Part shown: positions 1-7,410 of the stretch, in pieces
Position numbering within the stretch: the first letter of the stretch is position 1
Layout: every line of letters starts with the position of its first letter
Assembly (NCBI GenBank): GCA_016793305.1
Contig: JAEUHU010000023.1
Location: forward strand, 1-8,634
Origin: Planctomycetota bacterium
Lineage (GTDB): Bacteria > Planctomycetota > UBA1135 > UBA2386
Length of the DNA: 8,634 bases
Reading direction: 5' to 3'
Notes under the pieces: generated by a model
Database searches by the model: none
What the model was told of the DNA's origin: nothing
Seen by the model: the letters and a program-made list of their open reading frames with translations, nothing else
Program-made: the position numbers and the translations under genes

Positions 1-721
1 AGTAGCGATTGACCTCGACCGCCCAGGCCATCTCCTTCTTCCAGATCTCGTTGCCGCGGCGGTCGAACTCGCGGACCTGCTGGTTCTCGGCGACCAGCGT
101 GTTGCCGTTCGGCAGCCGGTCGGCATCGCTCGGCGACAGCAGCCCGGTGAGTTCCTGCACCACCTTGCCGTCGCGATCGACCTCGACGACCGAGCCCTTG
201 TTGCGCAGCGTCACGAGCGTGTTGCCGTTGGGCAGCCGGTCGGCGTCGTGCGCGAACGGCATCCCGCGCACCTCCCAGACGATCTCGCCCTTCGTGTCGA
301 CCTCGATGACGCGGTCCTTCAGCACGTCGGCGATCAGCGTGTTGCCGTTCGGCAGGCGATCGCAGTCGAACGGCCGGATGTCCTTCGCGAACGACCAGAC
401 GATGGTGCCCTTCGCATCGACCTCGATGACGCGGCTGCCGAACGTGTCGGCGATCAGCGTGTTGCCGTTGGGCAGGCGGTCGGCGTCGTAGGGGTTCTTC
501 AACTCCTCGAAGCTCCAGATCAGGTTGCCCTTGCGATCGACCTCCTGCACGCGGCTCATCGCGAACTCGGTCAGCAGCAGGTTGCCGCTGTCGAGGCACT
601 CGGCGTCCCAGACGCCGTAGATCTCCTCGAGCACCAGCGTGGTGCGCCCCTGGTCGTCGATCTCCACGACGCGGTTCTCGGCGTAGTCGGCGATCAGCGT
701 GAAGCCCCACATGGCACCGCC
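1..721 (-). repeat. Six in-register 120-bp (40-codon) propeller repeats
   Basis: Read on the minus strand, units begin at 721, 601, 481, 361, 241 and 121, each exactly 120 bp, with no insertion or deletion between them. The four units starting at 481, 361, 241 and 121 share the core DRLPNGNTL and are nearly identical there at the DNA level. The units at 721 and 601 are diverged (GGAMWGFTLIAD and ECLDSGNLLLTE align to the core). The array may continue past the left edge. Each unit probably forms one propeller blade or part of one. Confidence 0.85.
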
Positions 722-2290
722 GCCGACGCTGGTCTCGAGGTGCAGCACCTGCGCGAACGGGATCACCGCGGCGCCGAGCTGCGGCACGGCGACGGCGAGC
801 GCTTCGCCGTTGTTGTCGCCGACGAAGCCGATCAGCCGTTCGCCGCTGACCAGATCGACGCGCGTGTAGGACGTGTTGTCCGGCTCGACGGCACGCGGCC
901 GCACGAACAGGCAGCCGGCGACCGTCGCCATCGGGATCGGCGTCTCCTTGCCGTCGGCCTGCCGCAGCACCAGCGTGGTCGCGTCGGCGCGCACGATCGC
1001 GCCGTCGAGCGACTTGGCGTCGCGGTCGCGCACCCGGTCGTGTTCGTTCGAGCCACCGACGAGGCGATCGAGCGTCGGGTCGAAGGCGATGCCCTGGACC
1101 TCCTTGCGCGGCAGGTTCAGTTCGCCGAAGCGCGGTGAACGCAGCACCACGGCGTCGGCGTCGATGCGCAGCACCTGGCCGACCACGAGGCTGCCCTGGT
1201 TCAGGAACACCCGCACACCCTCGATCGCCTGCGGCTGGTTGCCCGGGAAGTCGAGCGTGTCGCACTCGGTGAACGGCAGCTCGGCCTGCGGCAGGCCTTC
1301 GAACGCGTCGCGCACCAGCAGCGAATCGCCGAGCAGGCCGGCGAACTTGCCGTCGACCTTGGATCGGTCGGGCAAGGTGCACTGGACCGACGTCGTGCCG
1401 CCACCGTCCGGAACCCTCGTCCTGGCGGTGGCGGCCAGCAGTGGATCAAGAGCGCGGGCGACCTCGTCGAGCAGGGCCGAGGCACCCGCGTCGGTGCGGG
1501 CGTGCAGCGTGCGCACCAGCAGATGGGCCTCGGAACGGGTCAGCTTGACGCCGGCGAGCGGCCCTTCGGGGGCCGGGGGGCCGAGCAGCAGCGTGCGACA
1601 GTAGCCGAGGGCCTTGGCTCCGTTCATGCGACCCAGCGCGGCGAGGCAGGCCGCGCGGTGCATGCCGTTCTTGTAGCCGATCGTCTGGGCCAGCGCGTCG
1701 GCGTCGTCGTCGGTGCCGATGCGCCCGAGGGCCCGGACTGCTCCGTCGGCGATGCTCGACTCGGCGTGGCCGATGGCGCTGCGCAGCGCGCGCGCGAGCC
1801 GCGGTTCGGCATCGAGATGCAGTGCCGTGGTCACGAGGCCACGCAGCAGCAGGCGCTCGCGGGTCTCGGCTTCGGTGCCCTTCGCGTCGAGCGCGTCGAG
1901 GATGCGGCGACAGCGGATGTGCTGTTCCAGTACCGCGAACTTGTCGCGCCGCTCCTGGATCACCGTGTAGGCGCGGCTGCCGACCTCGATCAGCGTGCGC
2001 TCGGCGTTCTCGCGCACCTGCCAGCGTGGATCGCTCAGTTCGTCGAGCAGGCGGTCGACCTTCAGCCGGTATTCCCGGTGGTCGCCGTGGATGCGGGCGA
2101 TCATCGCGGTCAGCGCCTGCTCGCGTTGCCCGAGCAGCGTGCCGACCTGCAGCAGTCGCGCCGTGGTCTGGTCGGCCTGGAAGCCGGCACACGCCGCCAC
2201 CAGCTGTTCGTCGTTCCAGGCCTGGGCCGGAGCGAAGGCGGCGAGGACCGTGCCGAACAACGTGGCACGCAGCAGCGTCGGGGCGTTCAT
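1..2290 (-). CDS. Exported HEAT / tandem beta-repeat / propeller mosaic protein (C-terminus missing)
   Basis: I read an uninterrupted frame of 763 codons from ATG at 2290-2288 to the left edge, with no stop, so the C-terminus is missing. Residues 1-24 look like a signal peptide with a plausible cleavage site after Ala-Gln-Ala. Residues about 60-260 are helical and HEAT-like (PRWQVRENAERTL at 88-100, AVRALGRIG at 184-192). Residues about 300-520 hold four beta-rich repeats, with matching glycines at 314, 371, 430 and 488. From about 524 there are six 40-residue units; the last four carry D(A/C)DRLPNGNTL followed by RVIEVD-type strands and usually IVW. These resemble propeller repeats of the arylsulfotransferase (ASST-like) or PQQ type. 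No catalytic residues can be assigned. The start is chosen for the signal peptide; no Shine-Dalgarno precedes it (upstream is pyrimidine-rich). The gene is divergent from the downstream operon. An exported or surface-attached scaffold is likely (inference). Confidence 0.85.
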   Translation of the reverse strand, partial: MNAPTLLRATLFGTVLAAFAPAQAWNDEQLVAACAGFQADQTTARLLQVGTLLGQREQALTAMIARIHGDHREYRLKVDRLLDELSDPRWQVRENAERTLIEVGSRAYTVIQERRDKFAVLEQHIRCRRILDALDAKGTEAETRERLLLRGLVTTALHLDAEPRLARALRSAIGHAESSIADGAVRALGRIGTDDDADALAQTIGYKNGMHRAACLAALGRMNGAKALGYCRTLLLGPPAPEGPLAGVKLTRSEAHLLVRTLHARTDAGASALLDEVARALDPLLAATARTRVPDGGGTTSVQCTLPDRSKVDGKFAGLLGDSLLVRDAFEGLPQAELPFTECDTLDFPGNQPQAIEGVRVFLNQGSLVVGQVLRIDADAVVLRSPRFGELNLPRKEVQGIAFDPTLDRLVGGSNEHDRVRDRDAKSLDGAIVRADATTLVLRQADGKETPIPMATVAGCLFVRPRAVEPDNTSYTRVDLVSGERLIGFVGDNNGEALAVAVPQLGAAVIPFAQVLHLETSVGGGAMWGFTLIADYAENRVVEIDDQGRTTLVLEEIYGVWDAECLDSGNLLLTEFAMSRVQEVDRKGNLIWSFEELKNPYDADRLPNGNTLIADTFGSRVIEVDAKGTIVWSFAKDIRPFDCDRLPNGNTLIADVLKDRVIEVDTKGEIVWEVRGMPFAHDADRLPNGNTLVTLRNKGSVVEVDRDGKVVQELTGLLSPSDADRLPNGNTLVAENQQVREFDRRGNEIWKKEMAWAVEVNRY

Positions 2291-2525
2291 CCGCAGGGAG
2301 TCTAGGCAGGGAGGGGTCGCGGCGGCGAGGGGCTCGGACGAGCGGAACGAAACGATGTTCCCGGTGGTTCGCTGGTCGCCGTCGCGATCGGCGTTGCGTC
2401 GGGGAATGGAACGGCCCCCCTCGCCGTCGGGGGACGCAGTCCGTAGATTGCGCGTGGACCCCCACGCGAAACCGCCGGCCAATCGCACCGGTCGGCTCGC
2501 GCCCCGCAGGAAAGGAACCCAGCCC
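2291..2525. promoter_or_regulatory. Divergent intergenic region
   Basis: This 235-bp gap lies between two divergent start codons and is the only sizeable non-coding stretch, so it should hold the promoters for both directions. No convincing paired -35/-10 boxes are visible. TAGATT at 2444-2449 is a possible -10 for the plus-strand operon, but its 17-bp upstream position (tcgccg) does not resemble a -35 box. An imperfect inverted repeat (TGCGTC 2395-2400 with GACGCA 2433-2438, plus CCCC 2417-2420 with GGGG 2429-2432) sits just upstream of it. No small gene or structural RNA is recognised here. Confidence 0.45.
2508..2516 (+). promoter_or_regulatory. Ribosome binding site for the PQQ/TPR gene
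   Basis: The purine run AGGAAAGGA ends 9 nt before the GTG at 2526. This is a good Shine-Dalgarno position and decides the start: the frame stays open upstream as far as 1995, but that extension overlaps the divergent gene and lacks a signal peptide at its front. Confidence 0.65.
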
Positions 2526-5306
2526 GTGCATGCCTCGCCCTGGATCGCCGTTGCCGTCGCCGCTGCGATCGCGAGCTACGGTGCGGCCCAGCAGGTGACG
2601 GTCAGGATCACGAAGGGCGGGCCGGAAGTTGCGACCCAGGACCCCGCCGAGGGCGACGATCCCGGACGGCCCGTCGAGATGTTCGAGAACCCGAACATCG
2701 ATCGCTACCTGCGCCAGGCGCAGGGCTTCCTCGATCGCGCCAACTTCGAGGCGACGATCCAGGTGCTGCAGGACGTCATCGAGGGTCGCACGCTGGAGGT
2801 GATCGCCGAACGGCCCGAGGACGGCGGCACCCCGACCGCACCGGTGGCGCCTGGCTCGAGCGATCCACGGCCAGCACCGCCGGCCGACGGCAAGCCACCG
2901 GACGCAACGCCACCCGAAGGCGACGGCCATGCGGCCGCCCGCCCTGGCCAGCGACCGCACGAACGGGACACGCGCAACGCCGTGTTCAGCTCCGACCGAC
3001 GTCTGTATCGGCCGGTGCGGCGCTTGTGCCAGGAGATGCTGGCGCGCATGCCCGACGCCGGCCTCGAGCTCTACGCGGCGGTCCACGAAGTGGCGGCGAA
3101 GGAGCAACTCGATGCGGCCCTGCTGGACGGCTCGAGCCAGGCGCTCGAACAGGTGGTGCATCGCTACTTCGCCACTGCCGCCGCCGGCCGCGCCATGCTG
3201 CTGCTCGGCGACCGGCTGATGCAGGAAGGCCGCTATCGCAGCGCCGTGCAGGTGTTCCGCGACCTGCTCGAGATCTATCCGGCGGTGCGGCGCCAGCAGG
3301 TCGGCGTGCGCGAGGTCTGGTGCCGCTTCAAGATCGCCGTCTGCCTGCGCCTGGTCGGCGAAGTGCAGTCCGCCCACGAGGCTCTGCAGGAGCTCGCGAC
3401 GCGGTTCCCGGCGGAGTCGCTGCGCCTGCAGGGCGAACTGCAGACGATCGTGGACCTGCCGGGCAGCGCCCTGTTCGTCGGCGATCTGCAGCGCATCGAA
3501 CGAACCACGACGAGCCGCGGCCCGTCCTGGCTGTCGTCGACGACCGACACGCTGGTGCCGCTGTGGCAGTATCGCTTCCGCAACCCGGAGCCCTACGCCG
3601 ACCCGAAGACGCGCAACAACGAGCGCCGCATCTTCTTCGGCGAGGGGCAGCCGGCCAACCTTATGCCGCACGCGGGTCGCTATGGCCCGTCGACCTGGGT
3701 CTACTTCGGTCTTCGCGATGGCCAGGGCGAGGAAGCCCCGGAAGCCGTCTTCCTCGAGCACTTCCGCCTGCGCATCGCAGACGCGGCCAGCGGCGTGCAG
3801 CGGCTGCAGAGCGACGGTCTCGACGAGCCGCCGGCGGCGCGCGACGGCCAGCCGCGGTTGCGAATCGCCGCGAGCGACTTCGCCCTGCTGCGGCCGGTCG
3901 AGGACGAAGAACGTCGCTACGTCGTCGTCGGTCGCAAGACGGCGGCCGCGACCGCCGACGTGCTGAAGACCAGCGAGCTGATCGCCTATCCGCGCGGACT
4001 GGACGCCGTGCTGTGGAGCTCGACCTCGTGGCTCGACGGCGAGGCCGGCCTGCGCGACGTGACCTTCCTCGCCGCCCCGGTGGTGTTCGGTGAACGCCTG
4101 CTGCTGCCGGCGCTGCGCCGCGGCAGCTACTCGCTGGAGTGCCTCGACCGCCGCACCGGCCGGCCGATGTGGAACGTGCCGATCCACGGCGGCGGCTCGC
4201 CGTTCGTGAAGGCGCCCGGTTGCCAGGTCGTGGTGCAGGGCGGCATCGCGCTGGTGGCCACCAACGCCGGTTGCGTCGCCGCGATCGACGCGTTCCTCGG
4301 CGAGCTGCGTTGGGTGCGGCGCTACGAGCGCATCGATCCGCTGCGCCATCGTGCGCGGGGCAAGCGCCGAGTCGACAGCGACGGCATGGCGTCCCAGGTC
4401 GACTTCGCGCAGGGCGAGCTGACCAGCTTCCTGCCCAACGACCTGCTGGTCCGCGACGGCTTCGTGATCGTGGCCCCGTGCGACGGCGAGTTGCTGCTGT
4501 GCCTGGACGTCGGCACCGGCCAACTGCTGTGGTACGTCGACGCATCCACACACTACGCGCCGTACGGGCGGCTGACGACGTTGGTCGGCACGAGCGGTGA
4601 GGACCTGTTCGCCCTGTCGCAGACGCACCTCGTCGCGATCGGTCTCGCCGGCGGCCTGGTGAGGTGGGCCGTCGAGCTGCCGACCTGGAACGGCAACCCG
4701 CTGATCGGTCGGGGTCGCGGCCTCGTGGTCGGTGATCACGTGGTGGTGCCGGGTCAGCGAGAATTGCTCGTCTGCCACGTCTCCGGCCAGCCGGGGCTGC
4801 GTCGCCTGCCGCTGCCGACGTTCGGTGCCAGTCGCGAGCCGTTGCCGGAGCCGAGCAACCTCACCACGCTCGGACCGTGGCTGGCGATCGGTCATCAGGG
4901 CGGCATCGAGATGTTCAGTTCGGTCGAGGCGCTGCAGGCGCTGGCGGCGACCACCCCCGACCCGCACCGCCGGGCGACGCTGCTGCTGCAGGCGGGGCTG
5001 GTCGACGAGGCGGAGCTGGCGCTGGCGGCGGCACTGCGCGCGGCGCCAGCGGTGGGCGAAGCCCGGCAGCCGCTCGAAGAACTGCTGCTGCAGGCCGTCG
5101 ACGGCAAGCTGCGCGCGCGCGGCGGCACCGTCGAACTCGGGGTCGCTCTCGCTTCGTACGATGCGATCGAGCCGCTGCTGCAGACCGGGCCAGCCCGGGT
5201 GCTCTGGCACTTGGCGCGCGTCGAACTCTGCAAGGCCGCCGGCGACGTCACGGCGCACGAACGCGAACAGCTGCGCCTCTACGCGCGCATGGAGGGCCGG
5301 TCGTGA
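2526..5306 (+). CDS. Secreted TPR and PQQ-like beta-propeller protein
   Basis: The product is 926 residues long, starting at GTG 2526. Residues 1-21 form a signal peptide (hydrophobic AVAVAAAIA, then GAAQQ). Residues 60-90 are helical and TPR-like. Residues 96-150 form a Pro/Gly/Asp-rich linker. Residues 219-300 contain further TPR-like helix pairs (LLGDRLMQEGRYRSAVQVF). From about 345 to 790 the protein is beta-rich, with PQQ-type blades best seen at 576-596 (LVATNAGCVAAID...GELRW), 646-669 (FVIVAPCDGELLLCLD...LLW) and 694-714. The last ~130 residues are helical again. No residues for cofactor binding or dehydrogenase activity are evident, so a non-enzymatic binding scaffold of the BamB-like PQQ_2 class is more likely than a quinoprotein enzyme. 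It is the first gene of the operon and its stop overlaps the next start. Fold assignment is reasonably sure; function is unknown. Confidence 0.88.
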   Translation: MHASPWIAVAVAAAIASYGAAQQVTVRITKGGPEVATQDPAEGDDPGRPVEMFENPNIDRYLRQAQGFLDRANFEATIQVLQDVIEGRTLEVIAERPEDGGTPTAPVAPGSSDPRPAPPADGKPPDATPPEGDGHAAARPGQRPHERDTRNAVFSSDRRLYRPVRRLCQEMLARMPDAGLELYAAVHEVAAKEQLDAALLDGSSQALEQVVHRYFATAAAGRAMLLLGDRLMQEGRYRSAVQVFRDLLEIYPAVRRQQVGVREVWCRFKIAVCLRLVGEVQSAHEALQELATRFPAESLRLQGELQTIVDLPGSALFVGDLQRIERTTTSRGPSWLSSTTDTLVPLWQYRFRNPEPYADPKTRNNERRIFFGEGQPANLMPHAGRYGPSTWVYFGLRDGQGEEAPEAVFLEHFRLRIADAASGVQRLQSDGLDEPPAARDGQPRLRIAASDFALLRPVEDEERRYVVVGRKTAAATADVLKTSELIAYPRGLDAVLWSSTSWLDGEAGLRDVTFLAAPVVFGERLLLPALRRGSYSLECLDRRTGRPMWNVPIHGGGSPFVKAPGCQVVVQGGIALVATNAGCVAAIDAFLGELRWVRRYERIDPLRHRARGKRRVDSDGMASQVDFAQGELTSFLPNDLLVRDGFVIVAPCDGELLLCLDVGTGQLLWYVDASTHYAPYGRLTTLVGTSGEDLFALSQTHLVAIGLAGGLVRWAVELPTWNGNPLIGRGRGLVVGDHVVVPGQRELLVCHVSGQPGLRRLPLPTFGASREPLPEPSNLTTLGPWLAIGHQGGIEMFSSVEALQALAATTPDPHRRATLLLQAGLVDEAELALAAALRAAPAVGEARQPLEELLLQAVDGKLRARGGTVELGVALASYDAIEPLLQTGPARVLWHLARVELCKAAGDVTAHEREQLRLYARMEGRS
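5291..5296 (+). promoter_or_regulatory. Ribosome binding site for the first toroid gene
   Basis: GGAGGG lies inside the end of the preceding gene, 6 nt before the GTG at 5303. It supports this overlapping GTG start over the much longer upstream open frame. Confidence 0.6.
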
Positions 5307-6358
5307 ACGGTCCACGCTCGCTCGCCCGACACCTCACCGCAGCACTGCTGCTGTCGTGCGGGGGCGCGCCGGCGATCGCCCAGGCACCGCCGGTCGCCGC
5401 GAGCCCTTCGTCCGATCCGGCCACAGCAGCCACGCAGCGCGGCCTGGCCTGGCTGGTGCGCACCCAGCACGCGTCGGGGGCCTGGCACGAGGCCGGTGGC
5501 TACGGCACCGCCCCCGTGGCGATGACGGCCCTGGCCGGCATGGCGCTGCTGTCGTCCGGGTCGACGCCGACCCGCGGCCCGCACTGGCGGGCGGTGCGCT
5601 CGGCGACCGACTATCTGCTGGGCGAGGCCCATCCCGACACCGGCCTGATCGCTGCCGCCGACGAGGACGCGGTGCCGATGTTCGGCCACGGCTTCGCCAC
5701 GCTGTTCCTCGCCTCGGTGCACGGCATGGAGGAGGACGATCGGCGGCTGCGCCGCATCCAGGGCGTGCTGCAGCGCGCCGTGCGGCTGATCGAACGCTCC
5801 CAGAGTGCGGCAGGTGGCTGGTACTACCACCCCGAGTCGACCGCGGACGAAGGCAGCGTCACCGTGACGCAGCTGCAGGCGCTGCGGGCCTGCTGGACGA
5901 CCGGCATCGCCGTCGACAAGCGCGCCATCGAGCGCGCCGTCGGCTATCTGCGGGCCAGCCAGAACGCCGACGGCGGCATCCGCTACCGCGCCGGCGTGAC
6001 CGGCGAGAGCCGCCCGGCGATCACCGCCGCGGGCATCGCCGCGCTCTACAGTGCTGGGATCTACGACGACGCCGCGTTCGTCGAGAAGGCGCACGCCTAC
6101 TGCCGCCGCCACCTGCAGGTGCGCGTCGACACCACGAGCCACCACTTCTACGCGCATCTCTACTGGAGCCAGGCGCTCTACCAGCGCGGTGGGCGCGACT
6201 GGGACGAGTACCACGAGGCCATGCGCAGCTGGTTGCTCGAACGGCAGGCCGAAGACGGCAGCTGGGTCGGCGACGGAGTCGGCCCGGTCTACGGCACCGC
6301 GATCGCGTTGCGCATCCTGCAGCTGCCGCTCGCTCTCGTCCCGATCCAACAACGCTGA
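5303..6358 (+). CDS. Exported alpha/alpha-toroid (prenyltransferase/squalene-oxidase repeat) protein, copy 1
   Basis: The product is 351 residues long. GTG at 5303 overlaps the upstream TGA (GTGA). The N-terminus is an export signal: LLLSC (15-19) could be a lipobox, while AIAQA (24-28) could be a signal peptidase I site. The mature part has QW-like toroid motifs: QHASGAW (55-61), QSAAGGW (167-173), QNADGG (220-225) and QAEDGSW near the end. Conserved blocks are GHGFATLFLA (128-137), DEGSVTVTQ (182-190), YDD (254-256) and HHFYAHLYWSQAL (280-292). The terpene cyclase DXDD and prenyl-diphosphate DDXXD motifs are absent, so cyclase or prenyltransferase activity is unlikely and the family name reflects fold only. 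It is about 59% identical, without gaps over 307 residues, to the next gene. It is very lysine-poor (2 Lys). Confidence 0.9.
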   Translation: MNGPRSLARHLTAALLLSCGGAPAIAQAPPVAASPSSDPATAATQRGLAWLVRTQHASGAWHEAGGYGTAPVAMTALAGMALLSSGSTPTRGPHWRAVRSATDYLLGEAHPDTGLIAAADEDAVPMFGHGFATLFLASVHGMEEDDRRLRRIQGVLQRAVRLIERSQSAAGGWYYHPESTADEGSVTVTQLQALRACWTTGIAVDKRAIERAVGYLRASQNADGGIRYRAGVTGESRPAITAAGIAALYSAGIYDDAAFVEKAHAYCRRHLQVRVDTTSHHFYAHLYWSQALYQRGGRDWDEYHEAMRSWLLERQAEDGSWVGDGVGPVYGTAIALRILQLPLALVPIQQR

Positions 6359-7401
6359 TGCCACCGTTCCTGCGTACCTGTCGCGTTCTCGCCGTGGGGC
6401 TCTGGCTCGGTGCGGTCGGGCTGCCCGCCCAGGACCTGGCCTATCCGCCCGGCGTCACGAAGCCCGTGCACGACGCGATCCAGCGCGGCCTCGAGTGGTT
6501 GAAGAACAACCAGGCGAACGACGGCAGCTGGCGCAACGCCGGCGGCTACGGCAGCTATCCGGCGGCGATGACCGGACTCGCCGGCATGGCGTTCGTCGCC
6601 AGCGGCTCGACGCCGACGCGCGGCCGGTACTGGCAGCAGGTGCGCGACTCGGCGGCGTTCCTGATGCGCCACGCGGATCCGAACAGCGGTGTCGTCTCGG
6701 TGCCGGCGGAAGAGGGCCGCAGCATGTACGGCCACGGCTTCGCGACCCTGTACCTCGCGTCCGTCTACGGCATGGAGGAGGACGGCAACCAGCAGCAGAA
6801 GCTGAAGCGTGTGCTCGACAAGGCCGTCAAGCTGATCGCCGGCGCGCAGTCGTCGGCCGGCGGCTGGATCTACACGCCCGATTCGGGCGGCGACGAAGGC
6901 AGCGTGACGGTGACGCAGATCCAGGCGTTGCGCGCCTGCCGCATGGCCGGCGTGATCGTCGACAAGAAGGTGATCGACAAGGCCGTCGACTACATCAAGA
7001 AGTGCCAGAACCCCGACGGCAGCATCCGCTACAGCCTCGGCAGCGGCGGCGACGGGCGGCCGGCGATCACTGCCGCCGGCGTCGCGGTGCTCTACAACGC
7101 CGGCGTCTACGACGACCAGCCGTTCGTCGACAAGGCGGTGCAGTACTGCAAGCGGCAGATCCAGATCTCCGTCGACAACACCGGCCACCACTTCTACACG
7201 CACCTCTACTGGTCGCAGGCGCTGTTCCAGCGCGGTGGCAAGGACTGGGTCGACTACTACGAGAAGCAGGCGCAGTGGCTGTTGCGCCAGCAGAAGAAGG
7301 ACGGCTCGTGGGAGGGCGACGGCGTCGGCGCGGTCTACGGCACCGCGATCGCCCTGCTGATCCTGCAGCTGCCCTACGCCAACGCCCCGATCTACCAGCG
7401 C
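5435..7401 (+). repeat. Tandem gene duplication of the toroid coding sequence
   Basis: Codons 45-351 of the first toroid gene (5435-6355) align without any gap to codons 42-348 of the second (6481-7401), an offset of 1046 bp. A hand count gives 181 identical residues of 307. Only the signal peptides and the first few mature residues do not align. This marks an old tandem duplication in which length was strictly conserved. Confidence 0.9.
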
Positions 7402-7404
7402 TGA
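6358..7404 (+). CDS. Exported alpha/alpha-toroid (prenyltransferase/squalene-oxidase repeat) protein, copy 2
   Basis: The product is 348 residues long. ATG at 6358 shares its A with the previous stop (TGATG). No Shine-Dalgarno is visible, so translation probably depends on re-initiation after the upstream gene. Residues 1-25 are a signal peptide ending in LPAQ. Toroid motifs are QANDGSW (52-58), QSSAGGW, QNPDGSIRY and QKKDGSW. Blocks shared with copy 1 are GHGFATLYLA, DEGSVTVTQ, YDD and HHFYTHLYWSQAL, including the cysteines in RAC and YC. DXDD and DDXXD motifs are again absent. It has 17 lysines against 2 in copy 1, mostly at positions where copy 1 has arginine. It is probably a periplasmic or surface partner of its paralogue and of the downstream Bat protein (inference from linkage). 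Confidence 0.9.
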   Translation: MPPFLRTCRVLAVGLWLGAVGLPAQDLAYPPGVTKPVHDAIQRGLEWLKNNQANDGSWRNAGGYGSYPAAMTGLAGMAFVASGSTPTRGRYWQQVRDSAAFLMRHADPNSGVVSVPAEEGRSMYGHGFATLYLASVYGMEEDGNQQQKLKRVLDKAVKLIAGAQSSAGGWIYTPDSGGDEGSVTVTQIQALRACRMAGVIVDKKVIDKAVDYIKKCQNPDGSIRYSLGSGGDGRPAITAAGVAVLYNAGVYDDQPFVDKAVQYCKRQIQISVDNTGHHFYTHLYWSQALFQRGGKDWVDYYEKQAQWLLRQQKKDGSWEGDGVGAVYGTAIALLILQLPYANAPIYQR

Positions 7405-7410
7405 CCGTCG

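Noticed and set aside
1..721. CRISPR-like array because of regular spacing
   Set aside because: The periodicity is 120 bp, a multiple of three, and translates to uninterrupted propeller repeats. There are no short palindromic repeats or unique spacers.
248..1138. Plus-strand open frame of 296 codons over the propeller repeats
   Set aside because: It is antisense to the repeat protein. Its apparent internal repetition is only the mirrored 120-bp repeat, and it has no start context or domain.
1995..2525. N-terminal extension of the PQQ/TPR gene upstream of 2526
   Set aside because: The extension overlaps the divergent gene, has a low-complexity sequence, and would bury the signal peptide internally. 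The GTG at 2526 has a good ribosome binding site.
1446..5315. Open frame of 1289 codons on the minus strand
   Set aside because: It crosses the divergent intergenic gap and lies antisense to the PQQ gene. Its translation is low-complexity and rich in Arg, Gln, Ala and His, with no domain or signal. It also overlaps the true minus-strand gene in a different frame. It is explained by GC-rich codon bias.
4732..6357. Long upstream extensions of both toroid frames (back to 4877 and 4732)
   Set aside because: They read through other genes in the wrong frame with arginine-rich nonsense. Both true starts are followed by signal peptides and are tightly coupled to the preceding stops.
5303..7404. Squalene-hopene cyclase or terpene synthase annotation
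   Set aside because: The proteins are about half the length of those cyclases, carry export signals, and lack the DXDD catalytic motif. Only the toroid repeats are shared.
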